Of a stretch of DNA of 8,781 nucleotides, positions 7,410-8,781 are shown one piece after another. Position numbers and translations under genes: made by a program. Source of the stretch: Caulobacteraceae bacterium (GTDB taxonomy: Bacteria > Pseudomonadota > Alphaproteobacteria > Caulobacterales > Caulobacteraceae); the NCBI GenBank assembly GCA_947484535.1, contig CANKPO010000042.1, positions 1 through 8,781 of the forward strand. Direction: 5' to 3'. The notes below the pieces were generated by a model, which was given only the letters and a program-made list of their open reading frames with translations, did no database searches and was not told where the DNA came from. The stretch's first letter is position 1, and each line of letters begins with the position of its first letter.

Positions 7410-7510
7410 CGCGTCATTGCGAGCAAAGCGATGCAATCCAGCAGACGCGAACGGACCCCAATTGATGTTCCCCTGGATTGCTTCGGCGCTAAGCGCCTCG
7501 CAATGACGCG
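7410..7510. mobile_element. MITE-like 101-bp inverted-repeat element
   Basis: Fourteen-base perfect terminal inverted repeats (7410-7423 and 7497-7510, CGCGTCATTGCGAG) enclose a second inverted pair, GCAATCCAG (7433-7441) and CTGGATTGC (7473-7481), around a 31-base centre. The right arm holds a small hairpin, GGCGC-TAA-GCGCC (7485-7497). It has no coding capacity. The ends and the GCAATCCAG / CTGGATTGC core resemble, from memory, a dispersed GTCATTGCGAG-type intergenic repeat found in many bacterial genomes including alphaproteobacteria. I see no convincing target-site duplication. It starts 4 bp after the end of cloverleaf copy 2. Confidence 0.75.
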
Positions 7511-7629
7511 AAGAGGGTAAACTCTAAATCGTTTTAAATTTTTCGCCATATTAGATCATGACGACCATCGAGGACCGGTCTATCCTGCGCCTATCGCTGG
7601 ACCGCTGAGCCTCAAGTCGGATCAAATCT
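7511..7629 (+). other. AT-rich leader upstream of radC, with a 16-codon mini-ORF
   Basis: Together with the two repeats this fills the 378-bp gap between map and radC. Bases 7511-7557 are strikingly AT-rich for the window and probably hold the radC promoter; TATTAG at 7549-7554 could be a -10, but no matching -35 is visible. A short frame runs from ATG 7558 to TGA 7606-7608 (it begins MTTIEDRSILRL), in frame with radC and ending 21 bases before its start. It lacks a ribosome-binding site and may be meaningless. Confidence 0.3.
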
Positions 7630-8340
7630 ATGCCCCAAGACGAACAGGGTTTTGAGGATACGGCCGTAGCCCATGATCTCTACGGCCACCGTGACCGCCT
7701 GCGTCAAAGGGCGCGCAAGGGCGGGCTGGAGGCCTTGCCAGACTATGAGGTGCTAGAGCTGTTTCTGTTTCGCACCTTTCCGCGCGGCGACGTGAAGCCT
7801 CGGGCCAAGGCCCTGCTCACCCGGTTTGGCGATATGGCAGGCGTTCTGGGGGCGTCGCTCGATGAGCTTCAGAGCGTGGCGGGCATTGGCGAGGCGGCGG
7901 CTCTGGACCTTAAGCTGATGCAGGAGGGGGCGCTGCGTCAGATGCGGGCGGGCCTGCGCAAGCGCACTGTGATCTCCTCTTGGACCGCGCTGCTGGGCTA
8001 TGTGCGGGTCATGTTGGCCAGCGAGGCGCGCGAACAGTTTCGGGTCCTGTTCCTCGACAAGAAAAACCAACTGATCGCCGATGAACAGCTTGGCCAAGGC
8101 ACGGTAGACCATGCGCCGGTCTATCCGCGCGAGGTCATGCGCCGGGCTCTGGAACTGTCAGCCTCATCGATCATCCTGGTCCACAATCACCCCTCGGGCG
8201 ATCCCAGTCCGTCGGGCGCCGATATCGACATGACTAAGCAGATCATCGAGGCGGGCCGCACCCTCAGGATCAGTGTTCACGACCATCTGGTCGTCGGCCG
8301 CGACGGCGTTGCCAGTTTCAAGGCACTAGGCCTGATGTAG
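7630..8340 (+). CDS. radC: RadC family JAMM/MPN-domain protein
   Basis: This 236-residue protein has the two-part RadC (UPF0758) layout. The N-terminal domain carries a helix-hairpin-helix at about 78-94 (LDELQSVAGIGEAAALDL). The C-terminal MPN domain has a complete JAMM zinc site: Glu152 (ADEQL) and H185-N-H187-x7-S195-x2-D198 within HNHPSGDPSPSGADID. The length is normal and the end (SFKALGL) is close to the usual one. Despite the name, a role in DNA repair is unproven: the original E. coli radC phenotype was later attributed to another gene, and a metalloprotease-like or DNA-processing activity has been suggested from the fold. The ATG at 7630 is the first in-frame start after a TGA at 7606-7608; the only Shine-Dalgarno candidate is a weak CGGA. 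The gene stands alone, separated from map by repeats and from the next gene by 180 bp. Confidence 0.95.
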   Translation: MPQDEQGFEDTAVAHDLYGHRDRLRQRARKGGLEALPDYEVLELFLFRTFPRGDVKPRAKALLTRFGDMAGVLGASLDELQSVAGIGEAAALDLKLMQEGALRQMRAGLRKRTVISSWTALLGYVRVMLASEAREQFRVLFLDKKNQLIADEQLGQGTVDHAPVYPREVMRRALELSASSIILVHNHPSGDPSPSGADIDMTKQIIEAGRTLRISVHDHLVVGRDGVASFKALGLM

Positions 8341-8473
8341 ATTGCGGCGAACGCACATCTATCAAGCGCCCGGCCGCAGTTCACTCTGCAACCCAATTGT
8401 GGATCGTCATGGACAATGCGCACGATCAATGAGGCTAGCCCTTGCCCTTTGCCCGCCACCTTGGCACGACTGT

Positions 8474-8504
8474 CCGGACCGATCTGTATTCAGATGTCGT
8501 CCGG
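8474..8504 (+). promoter_or_regulatory. 5'-UTR hairpin ahead of the small cysteine-rich protein
   Basis: CCGGAC (8474-8479) pairs with GTCCGG (8499-8504), and ATCTG (8482-8486) pairs with CAGAT (8491-8495) around a TATT loop, with a small 2/3-base internal bulge between the stems. The structure ends four bases before the AGGAG ribosome-binding site (8509-8513) and could modulate translation or message stability. I see nothing else in the 180-bp gap after radC except a possible 4-bp GCAG/CTGC stem. Confidence 0.45.
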
Positions 8505-8520
8505 CCTTAGGAGCTCAAAG

Positions 8521-8757
8521 ATGAAACTGTCCGTTCTGATGCTCGTCGCGGGCCTCGCCTTGGCCCCCGCCGCCCACGCGCAAGATGCCCGCGCGGTGTG
8601 CAGACCCGATCTGGTGAAGTTCTGTCAGGTCCAGATGGAACAGCGTGATCGTAAGGCCGTCAGGGCCTGCCTGATCAAGAATATGGACAGGCTGTCGGAG
8701 GCTTGCCGCAGCCAGATTAAACTCATGATGGCCAAACGGGCGGCGAAACCCAACTGA
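8521..8757 (+). CDS. small exported cysteine-rich protein with one GLG1-like repeat
   Basis: I take the start at ATG 8521, which has AGGAG seven bases upstream and gives a textbook signal peptide: MKLSV, then a hydrophobic core, then cleavage after APAAHA (residue 20). The in-frame ATG at 8416 would hide that signal behind 35 extra residues. The mature protein of about 58 residues has four cysteines at 27, 35, 50 and 62 in the pattern C-R-P-D-L-x2-F-C ... V-R-A-C-L-x-K-N-x4-L-S-x2-C. This matches the cysteine-rich repeat known from Golgi protein GLG1 (Cys_rich_FGFR family), which also occurs as single or few copies in small proteobacterial periplasmic proteins of unknown function. The cysteines are probably paired in two disulfides. 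A basic tail (KRAAKPN) ends the protein. No function can be assigned beyond a periplasmic location. Confidence 0.85.
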   Translation: MKLSVLMLVAGLALAPAAHAQDARAVCRPDLVKFCQVQMEQRDRKAVRACLIKNMDRLSEACRSQIKLMMAKRAAKPN

Positions 8758-8781
8758 TCTGACCGGCTCTGGTCTCAGCAG

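Noticed and set aside
6233..7510. CRISPR array
   Set aside because: Only two copies about 1 kb apart with a gene between them, and no regular spacers or cas genes.
7298..7549. 83-residue open frame on the minus strand
   Set aside because: It runs through cloverleaf copy 2 and the MITE-like element, and its sequence (LDCIALLAMTR and similar) is the translation of dispersed repeats. There is no sign of a real protein.
7511..7550. CtrA-type TTAA-N7-TTAA site in the AT-rich block before radC
   Set aside because: Only one TTAA half-site is present; the expected second half-site mismatches at two positions.
8416..8520. Longer N-terminus for the small cysteine-rich protein
   Set aside because: It would place 35 unrelated residues before a perfect signal peptide, while ATG 8521 has AGGAG at ideal spacing.

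Overview
The window looks like chromosomal housekeeping sequence from an alphaproteobacterium, most likely Caulobacterales (Caulobacter/Brevundimonas/Asticcacaulis-like). This rests on high GC, the gene order mutY / DUF721 (dciA-like) / DsbA-type thiol oxidoreductases / smc, an SMC of 1147 residues with the divergent hinge typical of alphaproteobacteria, and the use of GTG starts. The taxon is inferred from family resemblance, not from a database search.

Layout: (1) 1-666, minus strand: the N-terminal 222 residues of the adenine glycosylase MutY, cut by the window edge. (2) 743-1324, plus strand, divergent from mutY: a DUF721/DciA-like protein, probably a replicative-helicase loader. (3) 1429-2055 and 2156-2770: a tandem pair of about 60% identical DsbA-like proteins, the first a soluble exported protein (CSHC active site), the second a lipoprotein (CGHC). 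(4) 2788-6231: smc, starting 17 bp after the second dsbA. (5) 6439-7251: map, methionine aminopeptidase type I. (6) 7630-8340: radC, a JAMM/MPN protein. (7) 8521-8757: a small exported protein with one four-cysteine GLG1-like repeat. All genes except mutY are on the plus strand.

The non-coding parts are the unusual ones. Two nearly identical copies of a 112/113-bp structured palindromic repeat lie just downstream of smc (6233-6344) and of map (7293-7405), in the same orientation and bracketing map. Each can fold into a four-way-junction cloverleaf: a 7-bp closing stem, a small hairpin, a 22-bp perfect central arm and a second small hairpin, followed by a T-rich run. The copies differ in the central loop, in one base of a side-hairpin loop and in one compensatory base-pair swap. 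The second copy is followed 4 bp later by an unrelated 101-bp MITE-like element with 14-bp perfect terminal inverted repeats (7410-7510). A stable hairpin sits directly upstream of the ribosome-binding site of the small exported protein.

Functionally the window groups genome maintenance (MutY repair, DciA-like helicase loading, SMC chromosome organisation, RadC), envelope thiol chemistry (two DsbA-like proteins and a cysteine-rich periplasmic protein) and protein maturation (Map). I see no defence system, prophage, CRISPR array, rRNA or tRNA. The cloverleaf repeat is the best candidate for something under-described.
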